Source: Armadillidium nasatum (lineage: Eukaryota > Arthropoda > Malacostraca > Isopoda > Armadillidiidae). From it: a stretch of DNA of 20,000 bases. Both the position numbers and the translations under genes were made by a program. The stretch lies in NCBI GenBank assembly GCA_009176605.1, contig SEYY01006921.1, positions 17,501-37,500 of the forward strand, read 5' to 3'. Below the pieces are notes generated by a model that searched no databases, had not been told where the DNA came from, and saw only the letters and a program-made list of their open reading frames with translations. Below are positions 1 through 16,047 of this stretch, piece by piece. The stretch's first letter is position 1. Each line of letters starts with the position of its first letter.

Positions 1-277
1 AAAAAAAAAATGACAAATCAAATAAGGTGTCAATAATAATTATTTTTGCAGTCCTTTAAAATAAATGAAACATTTTTCAGAAGCCTTCTCTTAAAGGAAA
101 CTAATGAAAGAGAATAATCAATACAGCAAATTTACAGCAGGTGATAGAATTCTCGGAAGGTGTTTTCAACGAAATTACGAAGGGAGAAGAAGCTATTCAT
201 GCAGAGGATCAAAGTAATAAAAAAAAAAAAAAAAAATTAGGACCTTTTTTAAGGTGACAAATAATACATGAGGTTTT
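1..277 (-). other. Rab11: Rab11 3' UTR (5'-most part in window)
   Basis: This is sequence downstream of the Rab11 stop codon on the minus strand. I see no AATAAA or ATTAAA on that strand here, so the polyadenylation site probably lies beyond the left edge of the window. It contains a 17-base A run near 220-236 but no other recognisable element. Confidence 0.6.
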
Positions 278-3760
<3,483 letters not shown>

Positions 3761-3781
3761 TTTCAAAGAAATTTTGAAATT
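3761..3781 (-). other. Rab11: Rab11 5' UTR piece just upstream of the ATG, with putative acceptor
   Basis: Reading the minus strand toward the ATG, a 12-base T tract is followed by GTAAAG (AG at 3783-3782), which resembles a 3' splice site. If it is used, the exon holding the start codon begins at 3781 and the rest of the 5' UTR lies on an upstream exon. This is an inference from sequence pattern only. Confidence 0.35.
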
Positions 3782-5206
<1,425 letters not shown>

Positions 5207-5417
5207 TTCTCCTGCTCAGAGCCTGTATTTTATGATAACTGCACTAGGCACATTGTTTACAATTCAGAATTCAACTAGCAACACTACATTTAAGTTGTGT
5301 TATTTATCATAAAATTATGATCACCCTTTTCTTGTATGAAGAGAAGTGGCCAAAGAAGAAACCAGTGAAAATTTCAATATTTCAATTTTTAGTAATAAAA
5401 ATAAAGTCTTTAAATAT

Positions 5418-5555
5418 TTCTCATTTTTTCATTTGTGTAAGAAAAAAAATTAAGATCAATGAGCCCTTTTTATAGAAGCCTTGGAGAAAAAAGTGCAAAG
5501 GAATAAAAAAAACTTCCAAAGAAGTCATCATTAAGGGATAATTACTCCAATTTCT
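5418..5555 (+). repeat. Diverged tandem duplication, unit A
   Basis: This unit matches unit B at 5608-5735 over about 135 bp at roughly three-quarters identity. The best-conserved core, around GCCCTTTTTATAGAA, lies about 180 bp apart in the two. Small open frames in both units are not conserved between them, so they are not genes. Confidence 0.75.
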
Positions 5556-5607
5556 CATTTTTTTAACCATACTCTGAGGTATACCTGTAATTTGGATTAC
5601 CAATCTC

Positions 5608-5735
5608 TCATTTATTTGTGTATGGAGAAACTAAGCTCAATGTGCCCTTTTTATAGAAACCTTGGTGGAAAAATGCAAAAGTATAAAAGAAACTTGCAAA
5701 AAAGTCTGCATTAAAGAGCTAATTACTCAAATTCA
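5608..5735 (+). repeat. Diverged tandem duplication, unit B
   Basis: Second copy of the unit at 5418-5555. It shares the CAATG.GCCCTTTTTATAGAA core, the following CCTTGG, and the AA-rich stretch ending ..TAATTACTC. It sits between the two copies of the 33 bp repeat. Confidence 0.75.
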
Positions 5736-5890
5736 CACAGTATTTGAAAATATAGAGAAATGGGGACAATTAAAAGTATTCTATAATATACTTGACAACT
5801 CACCACTTTTAATTCATTTTTTTTTATACAAAATACTTAGCCAAATACCCCAGCTATTCAATAGTTATGTTTCCCAGGATTTTCCAAATA

Positions 5891-5923
5891 TTTGTCAAAT
5901 CCTGATTTATTTGGCCCTGGCTC
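5891..5923 (+). repeat. 33 bp exact direct repeat, copy 2
   Basis: Identical to 5031-5063. This copy is followed by AAAATTTTTT rather than a (TA)n array. Related GGCCAGGG strings occur near 7700 and 8381-8391, which hints at a dispersed element, but those matches are short. Confidence 0.9.
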
Positions 5924-6207
5924 AAAATTTTTTAAAAATATATTTAAATATTTTCAAACATAGTTGAAAGTAGCCAATCTATAATCAACCTACCAGATGT
6001 ATAATTTTCAAATTTCAATACTGTATATGACAGAGTGAAGTAATTCTAGAGATGGGGAAAATAAAGAGTGGCCAAAAATTATCCTACATGATAATTTTTT
6101 ATAAAACATTTAGTATAGTTGTAAATTTAAAATTTTTTAAAAATAATTTAAAGAAATGTTTTATAAAATGCTATAGAAACCAAATGTTTTCCCTTTAAGC
6201 CTGGGAT

Positions 6208-7298
<1,091 letters not shown>

Positions 7299-7390
<92 letters not shown>
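7299..7390. repeat. (TA)n microsatellite
   Basis: About 90 bp of TA, followed by a short unique spacer and a T run (7398-7415) that leads directly into the foldback at 7415-7632. Confidence 0.97.
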
Positions 7391-7391
<1 letters not shown>

Positions 7392-7414
7392 TAATAGTTT
7401 TTTTTTTTTTTTTT

Positions 7415-7632
7415 TAGGCATAGTTAGTGAAGTATTTTTTAGGTTAGGTCTATTTGTTGCATGTTAGGCATAATTTTACCCTGTAAGATCAGGTTAGGTT
7501 AAGTCAAACTAGTTTATTAGATCTAATAAACCAGTTTGACTTAACCTAATCTAGATTAAAGGGTAAAACTATACCTAACAGCCAGCAAATAGACCTAACC
7601 TACCCAAAAAACCAGCTTGCTAACTACACCTA
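7415..7632. repeat. Foldback element: long imperfect palindrome with TTAGG-like motifs
   Basis: Two arms of about 107 and 111 bp meet with essentially no spacer at TTAGATCTAA (centre 7521/7522). The inner roughly 30 bp of each arm pair with one mismatch. Further out, AGGTTAGGTCTATTTG (7441) pairs with CAAATAGACCTAACCT (about 7586-7602), and TAGGCATAGTTA (7415) with TAACTACACCTA (7621). A partial third copy of the right-arm sequence follows at about 7631-7665. The structure fits a foldback transposon or MITE remnant. Single-stranded DNA or RNA from here would form one long hairpin. No target-site duplication could be defined. Confidence 0.85.
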
Positions 7633-8425
7633 ATGGCCAACAAATAGGCCTAACCTATCAAAATCCAATGTTCCCTAAGTAGGGACTGACAGGGGCTGGG
7701 GCCAGGGTTGCCTTAAATTTATAAAGAGGTCAAAAGTAATGAAACTTTAGATTAAGAAAATTAGATATAAATTTGAGGTTTATTTAATTATAAGGAAGGA
7801 GTAGAATAGCCAACATTTACTTAAACACATTTTCTCTGAAAAAATTTCAGATTTTTTTTTTTCTGATTCACAATAGTGATTAAACAGGTTTTCCTAGGTA
7901 AAGTTTGAAAAAATGTAAGATATAAAATTATCTATATAACCTGTATTTATATATATTTTATTGCTGTGTATCAAACTTGTATCATTTAGCTACATTTCAA
8001 AATTATTTTGTTTATTCTTTCAGTCACTATAGCAGTACTTTACAATATTTCAGGATAGGCTCAGAATAGCTAAATGCAACATGTGCAGTCAGGAAATTAA
8101 AAGAGGATCTCTGGGTGCTATAAGTAAAAATTTTTCAACCAAATCTTTATTGGGATATAATCAAAATGCAAAGATGAATATTCATAGGAAAACATAGGAA
8201 AATAGAGACAGTTAGAAGCCACAAGGGCCTATCGAGACAGTAACAGAAGAGGAGTGATCAAAAGAAATAGAAAAGAAAAAAAAAAATCTTTATTCTCTTT
8301 GATTTAACCCACCATTAATAATTATAATTTGCCATTTTAACCCTGGCAGGTAAACCCCAGTTTTCCCTGAGTTTTAGAAAGGGCCAGGGTCAATAAAAAT
8401 GGCTGGGGCTAAGACAAAGGTCAGT

Positions 8426-8426
<1 letters not shown>
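7633..8426. other. Noncoding stretch, no recognised feature
   Basis: It begins with a partial extra copy of the foldback right-arm sequence (to about 7665). After that I see only AT-rich sequence with two short GGCCAGGG-containing patches (around 7700 and 8380). Confidence 0.6.

Positions 8427-8520
<94 letters not shown>
8427..8520. repeat. (TA)n microsatellite
   Basis: About 90 bp of pure TA, immediately downstream of a GGGCCAGGG-containing patch. This parallels the array at 5077, which also follows a GGCCCTGG patch. Confidence 0.97.
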
Positions 8521-8523
<3 letters not shown>

Positions 8524-9696
8524 ATTTTTTTTTCTTTTTCAATTTTCAATATCAATAATCCAAAAACCTTGTACTAGAAACTCGAAAGATATGTTGTTCA
8601 TTTCAAATCCCTACATATAGTTTGTTAAAGTTACAACTCAACTCGTAGGTATGTTGTTAAGTTTCAGAAACCTGGTAGAGTGAGAACCTCATAGAAAAAA
8701 TCCACTATTGTTAATAAATACTTAGGTGGTGTTTCCTTTTACCAAAGTAGCTTTAAGTTACTTCAAATGTTTGCCAAAAATTGAAAAAACTTAAAAACTT
8801 CTATAATTAATAAGTAATTTTAATTATTAGGTTTTCTTACTTTGCTGGATAAATATTAATTAAAAAAAATGTAAAATTAAATTACTAAATACCTTGGCAT
8901 TATAAAACTCTAGAGCAGGAAATTTACCCAGTTCAATTTTCCCTTCAGTTAGGCCTTTATATGCTATTAAAGTTATTTCATAATGGCTTAACTGGTAAAC
9001 ATTAAGAAATCTTTGAAACTATGAATACAGTAAAATTATATTTTTATTCACTCAGCTGTACAATTCAATTTTATGATCTCGAACCTCAAATAATGGCAAT
9101 TAGCTCACCCATACCGATAGCATAAGGTCATGAAAATCATTTACAAATCTAATGGTAGCCTTGCTTAACTAAAAAAGGAAAAGCTTTTAACGGTACTGGC
9201 CTAATGTATACATAAGTAGGAGAATCGATTGAATTCTGGAGTAGCAAATTATTAATTTTCTAGAATGGATAATTCCGATTAAAACATTTAACATAAGCCC
9301 ATGTGCCACAGCATAACAGAACCATGAGTCACACATAAGTCACATGCTAGGAAATTTTAATCATATTGCAGATAAGGAATAACTTATTAAGTATATAAAA
9401 TAATTCTATCTATGAAAATTTGAAACTGATACCATAACTTCCATTTTCCTATGTAATATAATAGTTTAATAAATAATTTTAGCCTACTTTCTAAAAGATT
9501 TTGTCAAATATTTACACGATATAGCACATATTTAATAATGTTTTCAAGAATTAAACATAACAAATGATTAGTTGATGATTTGGAATTACCGACAATACAC
9601 CCAAAATAATTCAGCTGATAAGAATTTCGGAATTGATGACATTATATATGGCAAAACAAATATGGCGTGCTGATACGCCTCTCATGTCAGTTCCTA
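8521..9696. other. AT-rich noncoding stretch, no recognised feature
   Basis: No homology or structured element was recognised on either strand. Base composition becomes less AT-rich from about 9590 onward, toward the candidate promoter. Confidence 0.55.
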
Positions 9697-9806
9697 ACCT
9701 GCGTGGTAGCCAAAATATACCTATGCGCAGAACTGAACCCTTTTTATTATAAATTTATAACATTAAACCCTTTACAAAGACTACAACTTCCTTTAAAATG
9801 ACGTCA
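9697..9806 (-). promoter_or_regulatory. Speculative minus-strand core promoter (CRE, TATA, Inr) with downstream splice donor
   Basis: On the minus strand there is a perfect CRE palindrome TGACGTCA (9806-9799), then TATAAATTTATAA (TATAAA from 9759), then an arthropod-type initiator TCAGTT whose A would be +1 at 9734. The TATAAA starts 25 bp upstream of that A and the CRE about 70 bp upstream, a plausible core-promoter geometry. A donor-like CGCAG|GTTAGG follows at 9698-9697. The surrounding 150 bp is less AT-rich than its neighbours. It could serve Rab11 through a noncoding first exon, but no continuous evidence links them. Confidence 0.25.
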
Positions 9807-9924
9807 GAAATGAAAGTTGACAATGCCAGATACGATTTCCGTTAAATATTACATATTAAAAATTGTTATGCTAATATTTTTTAATTATCAAATTATTTAT
9901 TTTCAGATATCATTAGTTTTCAGA

Positions 9925-10260
<336 letters not shown>

Positions 10261-10799
10261 AAATTTTGTAAAAAATAAAATTGAAGCCTTTTCGGTCATG
10301 AATATTGGATAGAAAACTTTAGTTCTAAATGATGTCTGGATAATTCAAAACCATTATTCCTTGTTCATAGACTTATACGATACACAACGTAAGCCTATCA
10401 GCGACCAATGACAACCTTTAAAACAAGTACCTTTTAACTTTTTAATGTTCACCCCCATTTTAATATTTTTATGTGATATCAAAATTTGCCATAAAATAAA
10501 CTTTGGTGTTTTTGAAAATCGTTATATATATGCTTTAAACTTAATTTGATGATGCATTTTATTTACAAATAGACAAAACTAACTATGGTTTTTCAAAATA
10601 TCCGCTAAACTAAGAAAATCCTTTATAGAATGGCAACACTTAACAAGTGTTTTGACTCTCGTTTTACACACGAGAACCTACTGACTGCCTAGTTTTTTTT
10701 TTTACCGTCGACGATGCAAGTCTTTTAACATTTTATTTTTTTTAACCTCGTTGACACCTTGAAATGCTGTAACAAGATGAGTATCAACCCATTTAACTA
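10261..10799. other. Unassigned sequence between hAT-like end and LINE remnant
   Basis: No coding similarity was seen in six frames. It may be the body of a decayed hAT element or of the LINE that is recognisable from 10800 onward on the minus strand. A small hairpin CTCGTTTTACACACGAG is present near 10658. Confidence 0.4.
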
Positions 10800-11100
10800 T
10801 TTTAAATTACTTGTAAAACAGCAATCCCTGAAAGCTTGCTTTGCATTAAATTCAAAGGATTAGAATTTATATTTTTTGAAGCAAACACAATAAGTTCAAA
10901 GAATAGAAGAGGAAAAGGAAGAGTAACACCGGAGTTGTCTGAATTGGGATTAATGACAAAAGTTTGAGGAAGAGCTAATTTAAACTTTAGGAAAAAGAAG
11001 TTGTGGAGCAGTTGGAAAAGAACAAGAAGAAACAATTAGTGAGAATTAATATCTTTGCCAGTGAAAAAAAAGAGATGGAAAAGGAGGAGGAGCGAAAGAT
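10800..11100 (-). pseudogene. LINE (Jockey/CR1-like) ORF2 fragment: linker before reverse transcriptase
   Basis: Minus-strand translation (frame of 11035-10802) reads KFKLALPQTFVINPNSDNSG and then TLPFP. This resembles the KAELFAQTF..NSTLDDSG segment that joins endonuclease and reverse transcriptase in arthropod Jockey/CR1-like LINEs. After a gap comes PLNLMQSKLSGIAVLQ, similar to the LLNL..SKASGIDGIPAVVLK start of the RT domain. Upstream, SFAPPPFPSLF resembles the SSSFPPL motif that usually precedes it. No long intact frame survives. It appears to be the continuation of the 11660-12130 remnant, on the same strand and in the expected order. The similarity is from memory of the family, not a search. 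Confidence 0.5.
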
Positions 11101-11124
11101 TGTTGCACATTCAACTAAGAAAAG

Positions 11125-11162
11125 AATGAAATATAAGTATCGCGAAGTACTTATATTTCATT
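11125..11162. repeat. Perfect 15 bp inverted repeat with 8-base loop
   Basis: AATGAAATATAAGTA (11125-11139) and its exact complement TACTTATATTTCATT (11148-11162) flank the loop TCGCGAAG. It lies inside the decayed LINE region, and I cannot assign it a function. Confidence 0.9.
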
Positions 11163-11464
11163 ACAACGGTAATAGTCTAATAGTTTAATTTTTTCCTTCC
11201 TTTTTTTATGGTGGATAAAGGCCAGAGATCAGAATTACATCAGAATTGGGAGAAATCAAAACCTTTATGGTTATATTAGAACCCAATATTTTTCGAAACA
11301 TGGCATTTGAAAGTATGCAAGTCTAAAGACATTGGAAAATATATAAAGCGAGTTTGTTCCTGAGTTTACCAATGAAGTACATGTTGTAAATCGAGAATTC
11401 AGTAGCGGTTATAAGTTTTAGGTGATTTATTAAATTATGTGTATGCTCACCTGATCATTTAAAG

Positions 11465-11659
11465 CAGGTGTTCCCAACCTGTCTTTGCTTGTGGACCCCC
11501 TGAGTCCTACCTTTGCGTATGTGGACCCATGAGTCCTAACTTTACGTATAGGACCCCCATATACTCATATGTAATATTCCTAAATTAAATAAACATTTTT
11601 TGCCTCAAAGCTTCTGTGATCCTTTGGGGGTCCATGCGAACCCTGGTTGGGAAACGCTG
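11465..11659. mobile_element. hAT-type MITE, 195 bp, with target-site duplication
   Basis: The left end reads CAGGTGTTCCCAACCTG. The right end, reverse-complemented, reads CAGCGTTTCCCAACCAG. Both match the CAG..TTCCCAACC termini of a widespread hAT group, and similarity continues into GGACCCCC. Flanks are ATTTAAAG (11457-11464) and ATTTAGAG (11660-11667), an 8 bp target duplication with one mismatch, the length hAT transposases produce. Inside the left half is a tandem pair of about 30 bp units starting GTGGACCC (near 11490 and 11520). There is no coding capacity. It interrupts the minus-strand LINE remnant, so it inserted later. Confidence 0.88.
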
Positions 11660-11667
11660 ATTTAGAG

Positions 11668-12132
11668 GATAGTGTTCAGAAGAACAAAGAGGACCGATCT
11701 TGAATCCCTGAGGGATGGGGAACATAGATCACATGATATGAAGGAAATTCCTTTGCTCTTAGAAGTCTTCATTTTTTTGAATTGCAAAATAATAATCGGT
11801 AATATCTGAAGGCAGCATCCCTGCGGCGAATAACGCGAGAACAAGCAGAGTTAAACCAAGATTTGCTGGGTTTAGTAGAAGGGAAAGAATATGGAATGTA
11901 CTCCTCCATGCTAGAGAGAATCACCTCGGAAATGCATTCTGCACACTCCGAAGGACCACTCCCTCGGAAACAATAATTGGTTGGTAACACTTTTTATCAA
12001 ACAGGGAAACCAACCTGTTGTTAAATTCTTATGGTTATAAGCAGAAGGCTGCTTATCACTGATTACACCTATCAGTGAGGATCTATAAGGAGCAGTTCGA
12101 GTAATAGAAATTGTGGAGATCGAGAGCAACAA
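11668..12132 (-). pseudogene. LINE (Jockey/CR1-like) ORF2 fragment: end of endonuclease and linker
   Basis: Minus-strand frame 11990-11769 contains SECAECISEVILSSMEEYIP, then KPSKSWFNSACSRVIRRRDA and AFRYYR. This corresponds to the AERITEVIVSGMEAYIP..KPWFNSACSRAI.DRE..KRYR region after the endonuclease domain of arthropod Jockey/CR1-like LINEs. Upstream sequence (to about 12132, another frame) is less certain. The copy is broken by frameshifts and ends at the MITE insertion at 11659; its probable continuation is at 11100-10800. This type of element copies itself by target-primed reverse transcription. The copy here is dead. Confidence 0.75.
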
Positions 12133-12519
12133 AAATTCTGCTCTTACAAATCCAGCTACATTGGCAATTCATTCTAAATAATATGATATTTAATTATTTA
12201 ATTTCCCAATTTATAATTTATCTCTATCTATTTGATTTTTGGAAAAAAAAAAAAAAAAAAAATTCTAATTTCAAATTATTAAAATATAGATTTTTTTTTT
12301 TTAAAGAGAAAAATTACATTTTCTTAAAAATTTTGTAAAACCAATTTTAAACTAATACTTTCCTTAATTATTCTTTCTTTTTTTTTTTTATAAAAAATGA
12401 AAAAAAAGAATTTATTTTTAGTTTAAATAAATGATGTTAAGGGCAAATGATGACCCTGAGCGAAAGTTGAAATTTTCAAAGTGTTAAGGAAATATATCCT
12501 ACCTTATAAGGTTCTCTTC
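12133..12519. other. A/T-rich low-complexity stretch
   Basis: Contains an A run at 12242-12261 and T runs near 12290 and 12380 within AT-rich sequence. No gene or element was recognised. Confidence 0.6.
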
Positions 12520-13194
<675 letters not shown>

Positions 13195-13285
<91 letters not shown>

Positions 13286-13299
13286 ATATATATTATATA
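13195..13299. repeat. (TA)n microsatellite after LINE 3' end
   Basis: About 105 bp with two TTA phase slips near 13275 and 13294. It directly follows the 3' UTR of the LINE fragment. Confidence 0.97.
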
Positions 13300-13515
13300 C
13301 CATACTCGTGTTAAGTGCACGCACTTCTCAGTACTTTTGGACGAAACCTTTCCACCGTGGTAGTTCATCGGACGTTGGTTAGGGTCCCGAGACAAGACTT
13401 GAGTTTCTTGAGCCGTTAGATGAAGGTTGTCGGCTTGCTAGGCCTGGCACAACCCATTTGACTGCAATGTTCAGTATTATGTATACACAATGGGCTTATT
13501 ATGCATATTCATCAT
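13300..13515. repeat. Unclassified repeat island between two (TA)n arrays
   Basis: About 210 bp of balanced base composition, strikingly unlike its surroundings. Part of it (13403-13446, minus strand) matches 19244-19290 on the plus strand, sharing CAGGCCTAG.AAGCCG and GCTC.AGAAAC with similar spacing. It therefore belongs to a repeat family, perhaps the untranslated part of a retroelement. No coding similarity was recognised. Confidence 0.55.
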
Positions 13516-13805
<290 letters not shown>

Positions 13806-13814
13806 TATGCATGC

Positions 13815-13890
13815 ACAACAAATAATGGATTCGAACCAGCAACATTTTATACAATAGTTAATATTTAACCATTAGACACTACGACTAGAT
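13815..13890 (-). repeat. tRNA-derived SINE-like fragment
   Basis: The minus strand carries an exact RNA polymerase III B box, GGTTCGAATCC (13837-13827). An A-box-like GTGTCTAATGG (13879-13869) matches 9 of 11 positions of TRGYNNARNGG, with tRNA-like spacing of about 42 bp. Stems do not pair well enough for a functional tRNA: the T stem has only three good pairs and no clear anticodon arm forms. A SINE head or tRNA pseudogene is the likely origin. It sits on a 140 bp island (13803-13944) with (TA)n on both sides. Confidence 0.55.
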
Positions 13891-13942
13891 ACCGACTCCT
13901 AAAAATGGACTTTTAGAGCTATCAATATTTATCTACCTACTA

Positions 13943-14085
<143 letters not shown>

Positions 14086-14339
14086 CTACTAAGCAAAATT
14101 AACGCACCAATGGAACGAAGCAACATAGGTGAATATTCAAACAATATCAAGGTTAGTATTTATGCTAATATAAAAAACATGGTTGTACATATAGGAGCTA
14201 ATGCTATGACGGGCCGTTGAAGCCCACCGTCCCATATGTCGAGGAAGTAATACTGCCAGGTGATAGCGGTGTCCTGAGTGCCTCTGTGCTTGCGTCCTGT
14301 GTCCCTCAGTACCTTGTGCGGCCTCCACTGGCCAGGATG
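14086..14339 (-). mobile_element. Probable 3' flank of the Tc1-like element
   Basis: Sequence between the (TA)n array and the transposase C-terminus. AGCAAAATTAACGCACCA near 14091 would be a plausible Tc1-type terminus next to a TA target. I could not find a convincing inverted partner beyond 15385, so the terminal repeat is not proven. Confidence 0.4.
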
Positions 14340-15385
14340 ACAGCTTGGCAACTTGGCAACGTTGATGCATGCTGGAGATGATGTCCTGGATGGTGTCCTG
14401 TAGTGGCAGCGTGCGACCATCTGGCGCAGGTCAATAAGGCTTTGTGGCGGGTGCTTTAGCCGTCGCAGCAGCCTTTTCAGTATGTCCCAGACATGCTCAA
14501 TGGGGTTAAGACCTGTGAAGTACGTGGGCCAATCTAACGCTCTAATCTAGACAGTCTGGAAGTAGTCGGCATTTTATTATTTACCAACTGGGCATTTTCT
14601 TGCATGAGGATAAAGGTGTCACCGATGTATGAAGAAAAAGGAAGGACGTATGGCTCCCGTATGTTCGTGGTGTATCGTGGGCCTGTTAGGGACCCTCCAT
14701 TAAATACATGTAACTCCGTACTCTCCGTGTGCGATATTCCTCCCCACATAATTACCGACCCACCACCTTAGGGTGGTATTTGGTGCATAGTGCATGCCGG
14801 AAATAGCCCATTACGTTGCCGGTAGACTCTGGAACGTCTGTCGAAGTGTACAAATTGAAGCGAGACTCGTATGTAAAGAGAACATGTGCCCAATCCTCCT
14901 GCCGCCAATGCAGGTGTTGGCGAGCAAACTGCAACCACCCTCTTCAGTGGTCCCTGGTAAGGGAGATCCTCTAGCGGCCCTCCGTGGGCAGTATTTATCT
15001 TCTGCGAGAAGTCAACGAATGGTTTCCGTGATCAGATGGTACCATGCACAATCTTAACTGGGTCTGATGGTCATTTGGTTTGGCATGGTGATCACGGCAT
15101 ACCCTCAGCCGTAGATATCAGTCTTCGACGGTCGTTGTTGCATGTGACCTGCCTTGGACAGTCCGCCTGGCGTGGTCATGTGTCGTTTTGTACTTCTGTA
15201 CCACCCTTGCAATGGTGGTATGGGTCATTCGAAACCGTCGGCCCAGTTCACGTTACCAGTACACTTTTGCTGACAATGTGGTGATTGCGACATACACATC
15301 GCGTTTCCAACGACGTCAAATCTTCTCCATAGCACTTGAAGGCCACCATATATTTGACGTAACCTATCCAGACATGTGACGTAGA
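14340..15385 (-). pseudogene. Tc1/mariner-type transposase, inactive
   Basis: Tc1 transposases cut and paste at TA sites using a DD34E catalytic triad. Minus-strand pieces appear in the right order. RRFRMTHTTIARVVQKYK (about 15245-15170) is a helix-turn-helix with linker. QFARQHLHWRQEDWAHVLFT followed by YESRFNLYTS lies near 14930-14850. WGGISHTESTELHVFNGGSL followed by TGPRYTT and EPYVLPFSSYIGDTFILMQE (14748-14590) comes next. Then come ALDWPTYFTGLNPIEHVWDI (14552-14490), LRRLKHPPQSLIDLR, and IISSMHQRCQV near the C-terminus. Both catalytic aspartates are gone (LFTDESRF reads LFTYESRF; MQDNARPH reads MQENAQLV); the NPIEH glutamate survives. Several stops and frameshifts separate the pieces. 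The identity is clear and the copy is dead. Confidence 0.9.
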
Positions 15386-15549
15386 GATTTGATTGATTCG
15401 ATTTTTTTTCCGTGTAGCGTCGATATCGAAACACAGGGGCACCCAGCGTTTCTAACCTGCAATGAGCGGTTAGGTACTGGCACAAACCTAACAACACTGG
15501 CATACACAATGACTTACATGCTCCCCGGTCCACCAATCACCGATTTTGT

Positions 15550-15950
15550 ATTTATCACCGTACCATTTCTGCTCTCTCTGAGCTTAACACTAAGAAGGCG
15601 TACGGTCCTGATGGTATTCCTCTTGTGGTTCTCAAAAATTGTTTCCGAGCTTGCACCCTGCCTTGATAAACTATTTCGTATTTATCTTTCTACTTCAACT
15701 TTCCCTTCTTGCTGGAAACGTGCACTCATTCAGCCTATGACAAAAAATGGAGACTCCTCTCAACCCTCTAACTACTGTCCAATTTCTTTAAACTCCGTTC
15801 TTAATAAAGATTTCGAATCTATCCTAAACAGGAAGATTTGGAAACATCTCATTTCTTCAAATCTTATCTCTGATCGCCAGTATGGTTTTCGTAAGAAACA
15901 TTCTGCCCGTGATCTTCTTTCCCTTCTCTCTGACTCTTGGTCTTCCAATG
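15550..15950 (+). pseudogene. LINE (Jockey/CR1-like) reverse transcriptase fragment
   Basis: The first frame (from about 15565) reads ISALSELNTKKAYGPDGIPL followed by VVLKNC. After a frameshift near 15645 it continues SELAPCLDKLFRIYLSTSTF, PSCWKRALIQP, then PSNYCPISLNSVLNKDFESI, LNRKIWKHL, and SDRQYGFRKKHSARDLLSLL. These are the first conserved RT blocks (KA.GPDGIP..VLKNC, P..W..A...P..K..., NYRPISL.S...K..E..., YGFR...S..DLL) of Jockey/CR1-like LINEs. It is truncated before the catalytic YxDD block, at a (CAA)n tract and a T run. It appears to be the same family as the minus-strand remnant at 10800-12132. The 244-codon open frame across it is composite: it starts in Tc1-side DNA and runs into the T tract. 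Confidence 0.85.
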
Positions 15951-15951
15951 A

Positions 15952-16003
15952 TACGACAACAACAACAACAACGACAAATTTCGTATTCCTATTCACTCAG
16001 ACT

Positions 16004-16046
<43 letters not shown>
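15952..16046. repeat. (CAA)n tract and 42-base poly(T)
   Basis: A short ACAACAACA tract (about 15955-15975) ends the LINE fragment. An uninterrupted run of 42 T follows at 16005-16046. A T run on this strand equals an A tail on the minus strand, so it is not the tail of the plus-strand LINE fragment and may mark another retroelement boundary. Confidence 0.85.

Positions 16047-16047
<1 letters not shown>

Noticed and set aside
5662..5967. 101-codon open frame as a gene
   Set aside because: It spans one unit of a tandem duplication and a dispersed 33 bp repeat. The sister unit does not preserve the frame.
7415..7665. Telomeric or interstitial telomere repeat
   Set aside because: TTAGG-like strings occur, but not as tandem pentamers; they are part of an inverted-repeat element.
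11681..11716. Minus-strand IPQGFKIGPL resembling the RT motif VPQGS.LGPLL
   Set aside because: It would place a late RT motif before the RT start in the same element. With only ten residues and no flanking similarity, chance or a rearrangement cannot be told apart, so it is not annotated.
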